From the NCBI GenBank assembly GCA_029721515.1, contig CM056565.1:1080398-1144397 (forward strand): a stretch of DNA of 64,000 nucleotides. Reading direction: 5' to 3'. How positions within the stretch are numbered: position 1 is the first letter of the stretch; each line of letters starts with the position of its first letter. Made by a program: the position numbers and the translations under genes. Shown one piece after another: positions 10,637 to 22,079 of the stretch. Source of the DNA: Synanceia verrucosa (taxonomy: Eukaryota; Chordata; Actinopteri; Perciformes; Synanceiidae). The notes under the pieces are model-generated. The model was not told where the DNA came from, did not search any database, and saw only the letters and a program-made list of their open reading frames with translations.

Positions 10637-10855
10637 GACAACGGCCTGTTAACTCATTGGGTGCCAGCTGTCTTTTAAAATTGAAAGTGCCTTGTGCTAG
10701 CGTTTTATACCCATTTTGAATCATATTTCTAGACCCACAGAATATTCTGTATAATGTCTCTGAAAACACAGACAAGCGCAAATGAAAGAAGAGATGCACT
10801 ATGTCATCATGAAAAAAAACGGCGTAACTCTTCAATGGCACTCAAAGAGTTAACA
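10637..10855 (-). mobile_element. MITE-like repeat with GAGTGCCA ends (copy 1)
   Basis: Ends are inverted copies: TTAACTCATTGGGTGCCA on the left and TGGCACTCAAAGAGTTAA on the right. Inside is a shared block (GAAAGTGCCTTGTGC on this strand) also found at 46140-46335 and 56050-56255 in the opposite orientation. About 220 bp, non-coding. Confidence 0.6.
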
Positions 10856-10904
10856 GAGGCATAACACTGGCTTTACTCTACATTCAAACTGGTCAGGTGG
10901 ACTG

Positions 10905-11900
10905 AGCAGTGCTAGGTGAGTTTTATTTGGATCCCCATTAGTGATGACAATGCCAAAGCTATTCTTCCTGGGGTCCATACAACATCTTTACAATGTGTCA
11001 ATGCAAGTTCTGTCCCATAAAATACAATCCATTTCACATACAACATAAAACACAAAGAAATATAAACAGATACACAACAATAGACTATACAAGACAGCTC
11101 CTTAGGTCAGCAGTGGGAGATAATATTTACTTATCCTGATGTCAATACATGTCTACATATATGTTGTGTGTATACTGTATATTGGTCACACAATTAGAAC
11201 TCAAGTTTGAAAAGCCCATTGATGTTACAATGCCATCGAATCTGAGTCTCACAATCATATTTAACGGAATAAAAACAGATTTGACAGTATCCATTCTTTC
11301 GATGTACAGCTCCAAGAATTGTGTTGCACATGTCCTGTTGTGTCATGCTTGTATTTACAATTATACTGTACTAAATATTAAAATTCTCTGGTAAACAGTT
11401 TCCTCTAGTAGCTATGTCTATCAGAACTATACTTTTTTATACAAGGTTGATGTTTTTTTTGTTGTTAAAATATTTTTAAAGAAAACCATCAATGAATACA
11501 ATAATCTTTTCTTAATTGATAGCCAGCTCAAATTGCTGTGCATAGCTATAATGTTTGTTCTATAACTGTGATGCAGGGCTGTTCTTGCTGCTCTATTTTG
11601 TACAGTTTGCAACTTTTTTTTTCATTTTTTTTATGATGTATTAGACCAGACCACTGGACAGTAGTCGAGAACTGACGATACTAATGATTTTAACTCTAGT
11701 TAAGTTAACTTTGGTGACATGAATACTGCACACCTTCTTATAACAGAAACTGCACTTCCCATCTTGGATACCATCATATCAATATGTTTAGTCCACAGCA
11801 GTTTATTATGTAACGCCACACCAAGTAATTCTGTCTCCCTTCTCCATCTCCTATGTGTCTTTTAACCACCACCTACCATTGGCATAGTATCTAGCCACCC
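10905..11900 (-). pseudogene. Rex1/CR1-like LINE, 3' end and RT C-terminal part
   Basis: On the minus strand a broken reading resembles the end of a CR1-superclade LINE ORF2: LLWTKHIDMMVSKMG, then LDYCPVVWSN (about 11640-11860), then VQNRAARTAL and FFKNILTTKK (11427-11612). The 3' UTR follows with TTGGATCCCCATTAG near 10928 on the plus strand, a motif I associate with teleost LINE 3' ends. Several stops and frame changes. The 5' part is missing, as is usual for LINE copies. Confidence 0.65.
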
Positions 11901-12034
11901 TTTGTTATAAATGGCCCTCTGCCCGCTGCTCTGGGTCAGTCTGCTGTTCCAGACCCGGTTTGTGACACTAAGACTCACTATTTCCTGGATTACATATGAA
12001 ACTTTGCTTCCACCACAGCAAACTGGGTTGTTAG

Positions 12035-13143
12035 CAGAGATGGGAAGTAATGAAGTACAAATACTTCGTTACTCTGATTTAGTAGATTTTTCAAGTATCT
12101 GTACTTTACTTGGGTATTTATTTTTCTGACGACTTTTTACTTTTACTCCCTACATTTCAACACAAATATCTGTACTTTCCACTCCCTACGTTCTCAAAAC
12201 TGGCTCATTACTTCTTTCAACCTCTACTGATCGGTGCCACCGAGCCCAGCGCGAGGCTAAGTCTGGTGCCACGGATCATTGTGGTGTTGCAGATCAGTTG
12301 TGGGTGGATCTGAGTGGGTTGAGGCTGAAGACAGCGGTGATTTTATTAGTCGTGTAATCTACGTGACATGCAGGTATACATATGACCCCCCCCCATTTAC
12401 GTAAAATGGTTCAGTCCACCAAGGGCGGACAGTTTGTCACCCAGCTCTTTCATAGGCAAAGTGGGTCTGTCAGATGTTCATGTGATGGCAAGTTCTGGAA
12501 CATTAGCCTGTTAGCTATTCCTAACTTTGTCCATAGTTTATAAGCTAGCTCACTTTTCTCCCCATATCAGCTCATATTTCTGAAGAAAACTCTGCATTTA
12601 TTCATTCAATGCTTCCTCTACCACTTAACTGCCATGTTGTTCTTTTCAGGAATATGGGAATTACAGTCAAAAATATCACTAAAATGCATTGTTTTATGTA
12701 AAACTGTGTCAAAATTTTCTACTGAGGGGGGACCAGTAACATTTTTTCATGGGGCTAAAATCCCTGGATACTTAATGCAGCCACACATGGGGTCGGAGTA
12801 CACCCAATTGAATAAACCAGACTACACCACTGGATTTTATTGTTCTAAAGGAAATTTGGCTTGCAGCTTCTCTGTAGCAGCACTGTGCAAGTTGTTAATA
12901 AAAGAGAAAATTCTAAAAACAAAATAGCAGAGTTATTATTAGTTATATTAATAGTTATCAAAGGAATCATTGAAGTTAAAAATCATTTTACTTTCTACTT
13001 TTGTACTTAAGTAAATTTCAGAACCTCCACTTTCTTGCTTTTATTTAAGTAAAGGAGTTGAATCAGTACTTCTACTCTTACTTTTTTAACCAGTATCTGT
13101 ACTTCTGCTTGAGTAAAGAATGTGAGTACTTTTGTCACCTCTG
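12035..13143. mobile_element. Non-autonomous hAT transposon with 8-bp TSD
   Basis: Starts CAGAGATGGGAAGTAATGAA and ends TACTTTTGTCACCTCTG, giving short inverted termini. Subterminal regions are rich in AAGTAC/GTACTT motifs, typical of fish hAT MITEs. Flanks GTTGTTAG (12027-12034) and GTTGTTCG (13144-13151) match at 7 of 8 bases, the hAT target duplication size. 1109 bp without a transposase. Confidence 0.8.
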
Positions 13144-13199
13144 GTTGTTCGTACTTTTGATTTACTCTTTTCTTCAAAACCCTGCTGCTTTTACCTGTG

Positions 13200-14980
13200 T
13201 ATAATATCCCTTGTTTTCAAGGGACCGGACCTGCTGAAGACCCATCTCCCTCACATTGGAGGGATAGGAAAGCTGCCAAAAGTGGACTGTGTTAAGACCA
13301 CAGTGTTTGCCAGGACCACTTTATTGTACAGCCTGTGATCTTGCCTTACACAACTCCATGGTGCTCCATAACAGATTGTTCATGGTGGAGGGATTCTGCA
13401 GGCCAGTCACATCTGGGAAGAAGAGGGAGGAAAAGGGAGAGGTACTTTCTGTGTTCGAGATCATAAGGGCCTACTAAAATTGGTACCAATTAGTTAGAAA
13501 GTTTAAGTATATTTTAACAGTAATGTAAAATCTTTGTTTCCTTCCTTCCAAGATTGCTTTTTGCTAGTATTCTAGTAATGCTTCCCTGCTGTGACTGCAG
13601 GTAATTCTGATCAGAATGAATGCTCATATAGTATTTTAGGTTACTCTTGATTTAAAGTAATTGTGTGTGTGTGTGAGAGAGTGAAAATAACGTTTTGTGC
13701 TTTCGGACAATACAATCTGTCCCTTCCTGCTCCTGTGGAAAGACTATTGGCCAGCCACAGTCAATTTTGAGACGTTGTACACAATGGATTTATGAAGCTC
13801 TCAGGATTACTGCTCCAGGAATGTCATGACAAGCTTTTGTGCCGTGCTTTGTTGGCATGCTTGAACAGTGCACTAAACTCTTCGGTCGAGTGAGTACATC
13901 ATTGAAGCATTTGTGTACTACATTGAATGAATTTGAGATGTATTTAAATGGTATCATGGTCTATTTTGTTTTCGATTTCCTATCAGAGTGGGAAGCTAAG
14001 TGGAGACACCACGCAGAAATCATTCTTGGAGTGGTCTTATGCTAAATTTGAGGTCGAGAGGCTGTCTCAGGTGCATCAGTTTCAGTGCCCTGCATGCACA
14101 CTCTCCATGTTGGCTGTAGCAGTGGATGGGAACCGCAAGCTTTACCGCTTTAAGAGCCAACCGAGGTGAGTAAAATTCTTGACAACTTAAATTTTAGAGT
14201 GCCATAGATACAATCTTTGTAAGTCAACCCCTATTTTGGTTCTTTTAGACCTTTTTTGAAGGTGTGTTTCTGGCCAAGGATGCCGAAGTGACCTCCTTTG
14301 TCGACTACATCCATGGGTCAACACAACATGTAAAGTTTATTTCCATTTCTCCTTGCTATAAAGCTGTAAATGATTATAGCCTGCTTTCTGTATATCTGTT
14401 GTGTTGTATTTATGCCATGTAACATCATATTGCCAATAGTTAAATCTTAACGCTCAACACTTTGCTCTGTGTACATCTCTGTGTTTGTCTTCATCTGTAA
14501 TAGAATCCTGGGAAAGGGAGGTGTGGTACGGGCGAGTGGGTGGCAGCACGAGAGTCCTCCAACAAGTCTGCGAGCAAAGTAGATGAGGAAGACTGCTGTT
14601 TGTCGTCATGGAATTTTGCTGAAAGGACTGAATATGCTCCGTGGAGAGATATATGCATATCCTTTATATCTCCAGAAATAGATTGTGTCACGGAATGTGC
14701 AGTTCTTTTGCTCTGATGTGGTATGAAAATACTGGCCATATTTACAGAGGGTTGTGGGCCGCTGTCCTGAGTTACAGGACCTGCTGAACATGCATCCCTT
14801 TCTCTCCATCATGCATGCTGAAGCACGTTTCTGGATGTACTGTATGTGGTAATGATTGCTAATGCCAACGGATTTTATTTCTCATTATTACTGTTGGTCC
14901 TCTTACGAATGGTAACATACAAATTTGTTATAGTTGCAATGGGGCGGAAGAAACCAAGAGGGAGCACGAAGGGAATGTGC
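13200..14980 (+). pseudogene. KDZ (Kyakuja-Dileera-Zisupton) transposase, degenerate, multi-exon
   Basis: Remnants of a large eukaryotic KDZ transposase in order. Cysteine-cluster region at 13320-13425 (CTACDLALHNSMVLHNR). A piece at 13720-13890 (CSCGKTIGQPQ, then MLEQCTKLFGR). An exon at 13987-14166 bounded by cag/gtgagt (FQCPACTLSMLAV, then DGNRKLYRFKSQPR). 14254-14332 (FFEGVF, FVDYIHGS). 14503-14580 (ARESSNKSASKVDEE). 14596-14675 (RHGILLKGLNMLRGE). 14700-14835 (FFCSDVV, stop, KYWPYLQR). 14937-14978 (QWGGRNQEGA). Frames shift and at least two in-frame stops occur, so it is dead. The rest of the catalytic domain is cut off by the GC-rich block that follows. Family assignment comes from recalled KDZ motif order. 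Confidence 0.7.
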
Positions 14981-17132
14981 CCCTCTTCCCCCCCTCCCCC
15001 TCCCCCCGGGGGGGCTGGGGGCGGGCTGGGGGGCCGGGTGATCTCTCCTGGGGGTGGGCGCCAGCTCATTCTACACAGGCTCTTTTTTTTGGACTTGCAT
15101 CCCATCGCCGGTGAGCTGTTGCTGCTGGCTGGAGGCCGGGGTCCCGGGTCCTGTACTGTCCTCGGAGGTGGTGGAGCGGAAATGGGGTCACCAGTGCAGC
15201 GGGGGGCGTGCCCGGGCCCCTCGGCGCAAATGCTCCTGGGGATGGCTTGGACACCTATGTCTTGAGCATCCTCATGGTTGCCCTGTCTCCGGTCTGGGTC
15301 GGGTCGTGGTGGGCCGCTGGCCTGCGGTGTGGCCTCATCGACCGCTGTGCCAGGGCTCCGGTACCGTGGCTCCCGGGAGTCCTGGTGTTGACGGGGTCCG
15401 TGGCATCACCCTTGGCACTGTCGCCCTGGGCCAGACCCCCACCAGACCTCCTCTTATTGCGCACCCCACACTCCATACAACTCACTGTATACATTTACTT
15501 TTAGGCACATGTAGGGACACATCAGTTAGGGCCCCATGGTAGTGTGGGGTGTGGGTGGTGGGTCGTGGGGTGGGGCAGATTGCAGTGCTCTGTGGCGCTG
15601 CTTCCTCCCCATCTACCTCCCATTGCCCCCCCCCATTCTCCACTTTTAATGCAGCACACACTCATTCCTTGGGTGGGAACTTCCGGCTGGCTTGGGGGCT
15701 TTGAATCGGGGTAGGCTGCAGAGTACTCATCCTCTGTGGCCCTCCGACCCTCCCCCCCCGTTGCCCCTATTGCCCACCCAACTTTTAATGCACCACACTA
15801 CACCCAGGGTTGCACTCATACACGGTGCAGGGAGAATATTTCTTCGTCAGGGATCGCAGAAATATAGTAATAGGGTATAATGGTGATCCACACATCATGG
15901 CATCGCTGGTGGGGCCCGGCCCTTCGGTTCTCAGACGCTGGGGGTGTCCAACCATTGGCTTGCTGTTGCTGTGGGGCCCCCGGGGTCCTTGGGTGGTGGT
16001 CTGGGGTTTTTCCGGCGTGCTGACGGCCCCTTCGGTGCTGCGGCTTCTGGTGTGTTGCGGGTTGCTGGCCTTATTGGTCGGTGTGGCTGCGGCGTCTGCT
16101 AGCGGCTCGTGGTGGCTGGGCCCTTGCTTTGGGATGGGGCACCTCTCTGGGGGCGAGAGCCATGGGTCTGACTCGCCACCCTGGGATGTGGTGCAGGGGG
16201 ACACCCGGGGTGCCTTCCCGTCAGCGGTACTGGCTCCCTCTGACCCGTTCCTGATTTCTGGTCCTCCTTCGGGGCCCGGTTGTCTATTCCCTTCTGCCTG
16301 CACCGGTGGCGGCCTGCTTTCTTGGCGGCTGGTTGCCTGCCACTTTGTGGGGACGCCTGGCCCCTGGGTCTGCCCCCGGCTGGTTGGGGGCCCCTTGCCT
16401 TCTCTGGGGTGGGGGTGGGTAGGGTTGGGGTGTTGGTGGTGTGGTGGCTGGGGGCTGGTGTTGGGTAGTGAGTGGTCCCTCTTGTCCCGGGCCTCCGTGG
16501 CTTGTTCGTGGCGCCGAGGGGACATCTGGCTGTGCCTCTTCTTGGTCCCTGGGTTTGTGTGTTTCTCTCTGGTCCTGGTTGGCTGTCTGGGCGATCCCTC
16601 CTGGAAGTTTCTGCCGCCCGGGTAGGACGGTGGCTCGGCCAGCGGGCCCCTGCTCAGTTGTCGTAGCTGCTCTGGGCTTCGGTGCTAATCACTTATGCAT
16701 GCTGGCTCAGGGTGTACGAACGTCTGTCGTGTCCCATTGTTGAGTACTGACGGGACTCGCCAGAATGGGCTAAATCACTCTTCAGGCGTTACACTAAAAT
16801 CATTTTCTCTATGTATTCCTACATTTCTCATGCGCCCCTCAGTGCCCTACTCTCTGTCGGGTTTGATTTTGTAATTATTTTTGATTTTTCTGTTTATTTA
16901 CTTTATTAATTTAATCATTATTATTACTATTTTTCTTCTCTCCTTATTTTTGAGACATTGGTTACTGGGAATCATGCAGCTTCTCACATTCTTGATTCCT
17001 AATGACACTGCCTGTTTGTACTCTTTCCTACCCATACTCTCTCACCCTGTTTATCATCTGTTTCCCCCTCAGTTCAGTAAGGTGTAGCACTTTCCTCTCT
17101 GGCTCACTATAAGAAAATCAAATAAAGAAAGA
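14981..17132 (+). mobile_element. GC-rich insertion of unknown class
   Basis: Base composition jumps abruptly at about 14979, inside the KDZ exon, to very GC-rich (runs of C and G, CCGGG, GGGGCCC), until about 16760. It then becomes AT-rich, ending with AAATCAAATAAAGAAAG at 17116-17132, which looks like a polyadenylation signal and short A-rich tail. No inverted termini found. Long open frames on both strands (15785-16525 minus, 15810-16625 plus) are proline- or glycine/leucine/tryptophan-rich and look like by-products of stop-poor GC-rich sequence. A non-LTR retroposed or SINE-like origin is possible but unproven. Confidence 0.45.
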
Positions 17133-17500
17133 CAGCTTAGTCTCCAGAGAGGGTGTGGTGACAATCACACACATGCACAAAAATATAAAAATACTTTTCT
17201 GCAAGAGAAAAATGCACCAATCCCATAAATAGTTGACACCTTCCACCTTGTTGTGGTGTTTAACGATGGGAATAGGTGCTGACAAAAAAAAAAAAAAAAA
17301 AACCAAAGTAGAATGACGGTACTACGACTATCCGTCTTGGTAGTTGTAGTCAACTGTGGTCAATGATTAATGGTATGTCTTATCTACTGAATGCCAATTT
17401 CCATGATTCTTTACGGTTGCAGCTTTTACTCACACACTGTCCTATGCGGCTGGGTTGGCACGCAGTGGCTAACGCTCACGTTACTCCCGCGAGTCAACAA
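17133..17500. other. No recognisable feature
   Basis: Contains an A-run at 17284-17302. No coding or repeat family recognised. Confidence 0.4.
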
Positions 17501-17830
17501 CATGAAGAGATTTTTCCAACGTGTTCACGTTGAGAACACGAAACGAACTAGACCCCAGGCACCCCGGACGACACAGACAATAACGTAAATGAAGTTAACG
17601 AGGACCGTCCGAAAACGCACCAGGGACAAAAGTGAAAGCTAAAACATATAGCTACAACACCGAGTGGGAGCAGGAGTTCGCCTGGCTCAAGAAAGTCATG
17701 TATTGCTCCTTTAGTCAGACAGACATGACAGTCAGACAGACATGCTTAAATTAAGAAAGGTTAATCTCTTTGTTAACGGCAACCACATACTAAAAAAAGA
17801 CAATGTGCAAAAAGACAACGTATCCCAACG
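17501..17830 (+). pseudogene. Possible N-terminal zinc-finger remnant of a hAT-type transposase
   Basis: Frame-broken reading with MKRFFQRVHVENTKR (from about 17501), then YNTEWEQEFAWLKKV (about 17655-17700) and FVNGNHILKKDNVQK (about 17770-17815). The spacing recalls the TTF/BED-like finger at the start of hAT-derived proteins (a Y..EWE.EF.WL motif followed by F..G....KKD..QKH). Only cysteine remnants are visible and no catalytic region follows, so this is a weak call. Confidence 0.3.
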
Positions 17831-18520
17831 TCACAGTAAGTTAAACGTATTATAAGCAGCTATATTCTTTCTGTGTGTGTGTGTGTCTGTCTGTCTGTGA
17901 CATAAAAATGAATGTGTCCTACTGTGTCGCGAAAGCAGACAGTCTTTAGACTGGCAGTGTTTTATGTATAAATGTGTGTCACGCGGCACGCCTGTTATGT
18001 AAAAATGAGTTTGAAGTGTGATAATGATTCTTCTTCTATATCTGAAAACATTTCGAGTTATTATTCTACAACTGTATTACATTATGTATATATGAATTAC
18101 GCTTGATGTCACTGTGTAAGTGATGAGCTGCATTAACTGTCCTCTGTAGAAGTGATGGGCATTTTTAGGGTGTGCTACAACTCTCTTGTCCTGTGCTAAA
18201 GAACTGTTAGCCTCTGTAGCACTAGTGCTATGTGCTGAAAAAGTTAACGTACAGCCCTGCTTGGAAGACCTCATCATGAAATACAATGCTGCTCTGGGGG
18301 AAACAAACTCCCTCTTCCCAACAAGCTCTCAGCAGAGGAGAACTATTCCTGGCCTTGGGAATGACCTGTACAGCTGTCTTCATATCCTGTTTGATTAGTT
18401 AAATTCCAACAAAAGGATTTAGATAAAGCAGTATGTCATCTTTGTCTGTTGATGTTGCAAAGATTTTGGATATTGCTCTTATTGGCTGTCGTGGGCTCTC
18501 TCAGCCTTAAAAAAAATAAC
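17831..18520. other. No recognisable feature
   Basis: Includes a short TGTG/TCTG tract at 17872-17900. No gene or repeat identified. Confidence 0.4.
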
Positions 18521-18929
18521 TGCAACAGACTGGCAAAGTCAAGTGAGCCTGGTTTATTCCTCCAAGGTGCACATGGACAAAATGTGAAAAATTAACTATT
18601 TACAAGTAGGAAAATAAAATTTACAATGAAACAAACTTTACTCATAAGAGGGAAAAACTACTAATTGTCATCAAATGCTTGGCCTTTCAAGCCAGCCAAA
18701 TCCAGATGTTACCTCCAGCGTAACCATGCTCCTACTGCCTGTCTGAGGTCACGGCATCCCCTTTTATAGTTGGATGGTACCTCCTGTACCATCCAGCCAA
18801 ACACAGAAAGGACCGTATCTCCTTTTTGGTACAAGGTCGAGGGCACTGAATTGCTTCCACCTTGTCCACTTGTGGCCGCACCTCTCCTCATCCCAGTAAG
18901 TACGCCAGGTAACAGTTCTCCTGCTGTCA
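18521..18929 (-). repeat. Candidate 3' LTR of the Gmr1-like element
   Basis: On the minus strand it begins TGACAGCAGGAG directly after the truncated RT reading and ends CTGTTGCA, giving TG…CA ends. An AATAAA lies in GGAATAAACCAGG near its 3' end. No second LTR is present to confirm it, so the boundaries are inferred. Confidence 0.45.
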
Positions 18930-20195
18930 CTTGGCAGGGTTGAGCGTTAACCCAGCCTTTTGAATTTTCCCCAGAACCAGTGCCAGATGTTGCAGATGCT
19001 GCTTCCAGGTGTGGCTAAAGATCACTATGTCGTCTAGGTATGCTGCGCTGCAGTGCTCACAACTTTGGAGGATTTTGTCCATCAATCGCTGAAAGGTGGC
19101 AAGAGCCCCATGCAGTCCAAAAGGCATCACTGTAAATTGGAACAGTCCAGTTGGGGTCCTGAATGCCGTATATGGATGACATGACTCTTTCAATGGCACC
19201 TGCCAATATCCCTTGCAGAGGTCCAGTGTTGTGATGTACTGGGCAGACCCAACCTTCTCCAACAAGTCATCTATCCTTGGCATGGGATAGGCATCGAACT
19301 CAGAGATGGAGTTCAGCTCCAAAAGTCAATGCAGATCCGAAGGGAGCCATCCTTCTTGAAAACGATGACAGCTGATGACTGCACCACTCTGAGTTGGAGG
19401 GTTCAATGACTCCCAGCTTCAGCATCTCCTTCACCTCCTGTTGCAGCTTACTAACAAGCTGCTGTGGGACCCGGTAGGCTCGTTGCCGAATTGGGTTTCC
19501 CTCTTTCAGTCGGACCTCATGCTCGACCAGGGTGGTTCTTCCCAGGCAGTCAACAAAGAGGGAAGAGACCTCCTTAAAGACTTCCCGGAGCTCGGCGGCC
19601 TGCTCTGGTGCAAAGTTTGTGAGCACAGGTGGGGCAGTCTGGGGAAGGGTTTCCACTTCTGCTTCCTCTTCTGCTTCGACGTCCTTTTTCATCACCATCA
19701 TCACCTTTCCTGCAGTCTTCCATTCCTTCAGCAGGTTCACATGGTAAGTTTGTTGAGGTTTTTTCTTCTCTGGGTGATGGATTTCGTATGTTATGGGTCC
19801 CATCTTCCGGAGGATGACGTATGGTCCCTGCCATTTGGCCAAGAGCTTGCTGGTGGCGGACGGCAAAAGCAACAGGACTTTTTGGCCTGGTTGGAACTCC
19901 CTCTTGCGAGCATGTTGGTCATACCAGGTCCTCTGTTGCTTCTGGGCCTCCCTCAGGTTGATCCCTGCCTCCTCCCGATATTTTGTCAGGCGGTCCCTCA
20001 TCTCCAACATAAACTGCAACACACCTCTGTCAGTTGATGCTGGGCAAGGAGCTTCCCAGGTCTTCAGGAGCAGATCAAAAGGCCCCTGTACATCCCAGCC
20101 ATATAGGAGTTCAAATGGCGAGAACCCAGTTGAAGCCTGTGGAACCTCTCGGTATGCGAACAGTGGAACAGTATGGAGAGTAAGCTGCATGTAAA
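18927..20195 (-). pseudogene. Gmr1-like retrotransposon pol: integrase C-terminus followed by reverse transcriptase
   Basis: Minus strand. First the C-terminal part of an integrase from about 20190 to 19720 (FAYREVPQASTGFSPFELLYG, then QRTWYDQHARKREFQPGQ, then WQGPYVILRKMGP). The same frame then runs through a linker into the start of RT (EHEVRLKEGNPIRQRAYRVP, then MLKLGVIEPSNSEW to about 19390). A frame change follows, and RT continues at 19322-18927 with DLCKGYWQVPL, FGLHGALATFQRLMDK and the catalytic AYLDDIVIFS. IN before RT is the Gmr1-group order, the reverse of ordinary Ty3/gypsy. Gag, protease, the integrase core and RNase H are missing. The RT is followed at once by the candidate LTR. 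Confidence 0.75.
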
Positions 20196-20452
20196 TTTCA
20201 GCTTTATAACATGAAATAGTTAACATGGTGTCATGTTTACTAGAGGTACTACAGGAACTCACTGTCTTGTTTGATTCATTCACAAGGGTAAATTAAATAG
20301 CCTGAACATCTTTTTGTGGTAAGAAGCCATCATCATGCATATGGTGTTTGATGTGAAATATAAAGTAATATTCAGTAACATCGGGCTTTTTTGGGGGGTT
20401 TTTTTCAGGGGGGGGTGAACACCAGTGTTTCAGCTCTTAAAACACTGTATTA

Positions 20453-20956
20453 TGGCGCTTTTCCACTATACAGTAACGGCACGGCACGGTACAGTTTTGT
20501 TGCTTTTCCATTACAACTGAGTACCTCCTCGGCGTGGGCGGGGTCATCATACGGCAGCGCCAAACTGCCATAACTTCATTTGCATGCAACACAGAAAACC
20601 GGGAAGAAGAAGAACAACAACACAAACAATGGACACCGAAGCGATCATGCATTTGTTGCTCACTCTGTGACTTTTTGTCACGCACAAAGTGAAAGAAAAG
20701 AGACAGGGAAGACTCCAGGAAGTGTAAAAATAGCAAAACAGTTGCCGGTTTTAAAAAAGGCAGGGTCGAATTGTATTTGGCTTTTACAGTCCAATCGGAC
20801 GTCCTGCATCCAATGACGCTTCCAATGATGACACTCGTTGGCCAATCAGTGGAAGGCTGACGTCACGTTTTAGTATCGCTTCGGCTCGCTTGGAACCAGG
20901 GCTGAGGTGGTACTGAAAAAAGTACCTAGTACCAGGTACCAGGTGGAAAAGCGCCA
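20453..20956. mobile_element. PIF/Harbinger-type MITE with TTA duplication
   Basis: Perfect ends TGGCGCTTTTCCAC and GTGGAAAAGCGCCA, flanked by TTA (20450-20452, 20957-20959). 504 bp. Subterminal motifs such as GGTACCAGGT near the right end. Non-coding. Confidence 0.85.
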
Positions 20957-21077
20957 TTAGTGTGATGCACTGTAGACGGTGCCAAGTCTAGTGCTGTGGC
21001 CTGAGAGAGAGTAATTAAGAAAATCTCTTCCATATGCATTTTGAAATAGCAGCTTTGAAAAGGCAGTTTGCATTATA

Positions 21078-21604
21078 GATTGTTCTGAAATATTTTAAGA
21101 GACACGCAGTAGATTGCTAGCCAGTGCTCAGTGTTACTCCTCATACAAATCACATCACACAATGAAATATTTAATTGCAATTTGCCCTCAATGTTCAATT
21201 TGTTTCATTTCCACTGGATGGGGAGGTTGCATAAGTGATAAGTTCATCCCAGAACAAAGTAACTTTTTTATCTCATTTGCTCCCAGGGGGCATTGTTTTA
21301 GCAGACAGAGGTTTCCTGGTTAAAGAGTCCATTCAGAGATGCCAAGCTGAATTAAAGATTCCAGCATTTACTCGTGGAAAGAAACAGATCCTGCTGACTT
21401 GGAGAACACCAGATGTCTAGCCTTTCTTAGAACACATATTGAAAAAGTAATAGGAGTTCTCTGTCAAAAGTAGAGTCTTGCAAAGCACTGTCCCCATAAG
21501 TGTTACAGACATAGAGAGAGAAAATGATGTGACCTACCTTACAAGATTGTGAGCATATGTTGTGCACTTACAAATGTGTCTGAATCTGTGGTGCCCTTCC
21601 AGTG
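21078..21604 (+). pseudogene. ISL2EU-type DDE transposase, C-terminal half, broken
   Basis: DDE_Tnp_4-like transposase remnant of an ISL2EU (IS4EU) element. Readable in order: IIDCSEIF (first catalytic D, about 21080), CYSSYKSHHTMKYLIAICPQ, STGWGGCISDKF. Then, after a frame change near 21285, GGIVLADRGFLV (second D). After another change near 21390, FLRTHIEKVIGVLCQK (catalytic E), LQSTVPISVTDIEREND, and finally KIVSICCALTN to a stop near 21604. At least three frame changes and a stop make it non-functional. It runs convergently to the YqaJ remnant at 22080-23033, as in intact ISL2EU elements. Confidence 0.75.
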
Positions 21605-22079
21605 ATGGGGATGTAAATGAAACTGATGTGACTGTCTACAGATGTGCTCAACCAGCAAATAAACCTTTGTAACTCTCACTTCTTGCTTGCTTGTTGTGAC
21701 GTTAGTTTTGAAGGGAAAGTTTTCTCACTCGCCCCACAAATATCAGAATGCTACGAGAATGGTAGCTGTCACCTGAGCCCACTATTCTGATCATGCAATC
21801 ACATTCTGTTTCTCTTTACAGATCAACTGCACATCCATCCATTCTAACTGATTTACACCAAACCAGATATTTGCTCTGGTGTGTTTGATATGAATGACCT
21901 ACCCATGTTTCATATCCCTGATTGCTACAGATACTTAATTCTAATGATGGGGAAGAGAACAACATTGTTTTAACTGTTTATTCATAAATAAAATAGTACA
22001 GTAGCAGCTACTACTAGTAATTTCCCTTTTAGTCCACAGAATGAAATCACAATATGGTTTGTCAGTAACAAATGGCTGA
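21605..22079. other. Spacer between the two ISL2EU genes
   Basis: Region between the converging 3' ends of the transposase and YqaJ remnants. AATAAACCTTTG near 21657 and AAATAAAATAG near 21986 could be the poly(A) signals of the two genes (the latter on the wrong strand for the YqaJ gene). Nothing else seen. Confidence 0.35.

Noticed and set aside
15785..16625. Long opposing open frames (246 and 271 codons) in the GC-rich block
   Set aside because: Extreme composition depletes stop codons; both strands are open at once, the peptides are low-complexity and no domain is visible.
17501..17830. Host zinc-finger gene exon
   Set aside because: The finger-like spacing is degraded and more like a hAT transposase N-terminus; kept only as a low-confidence remnant.
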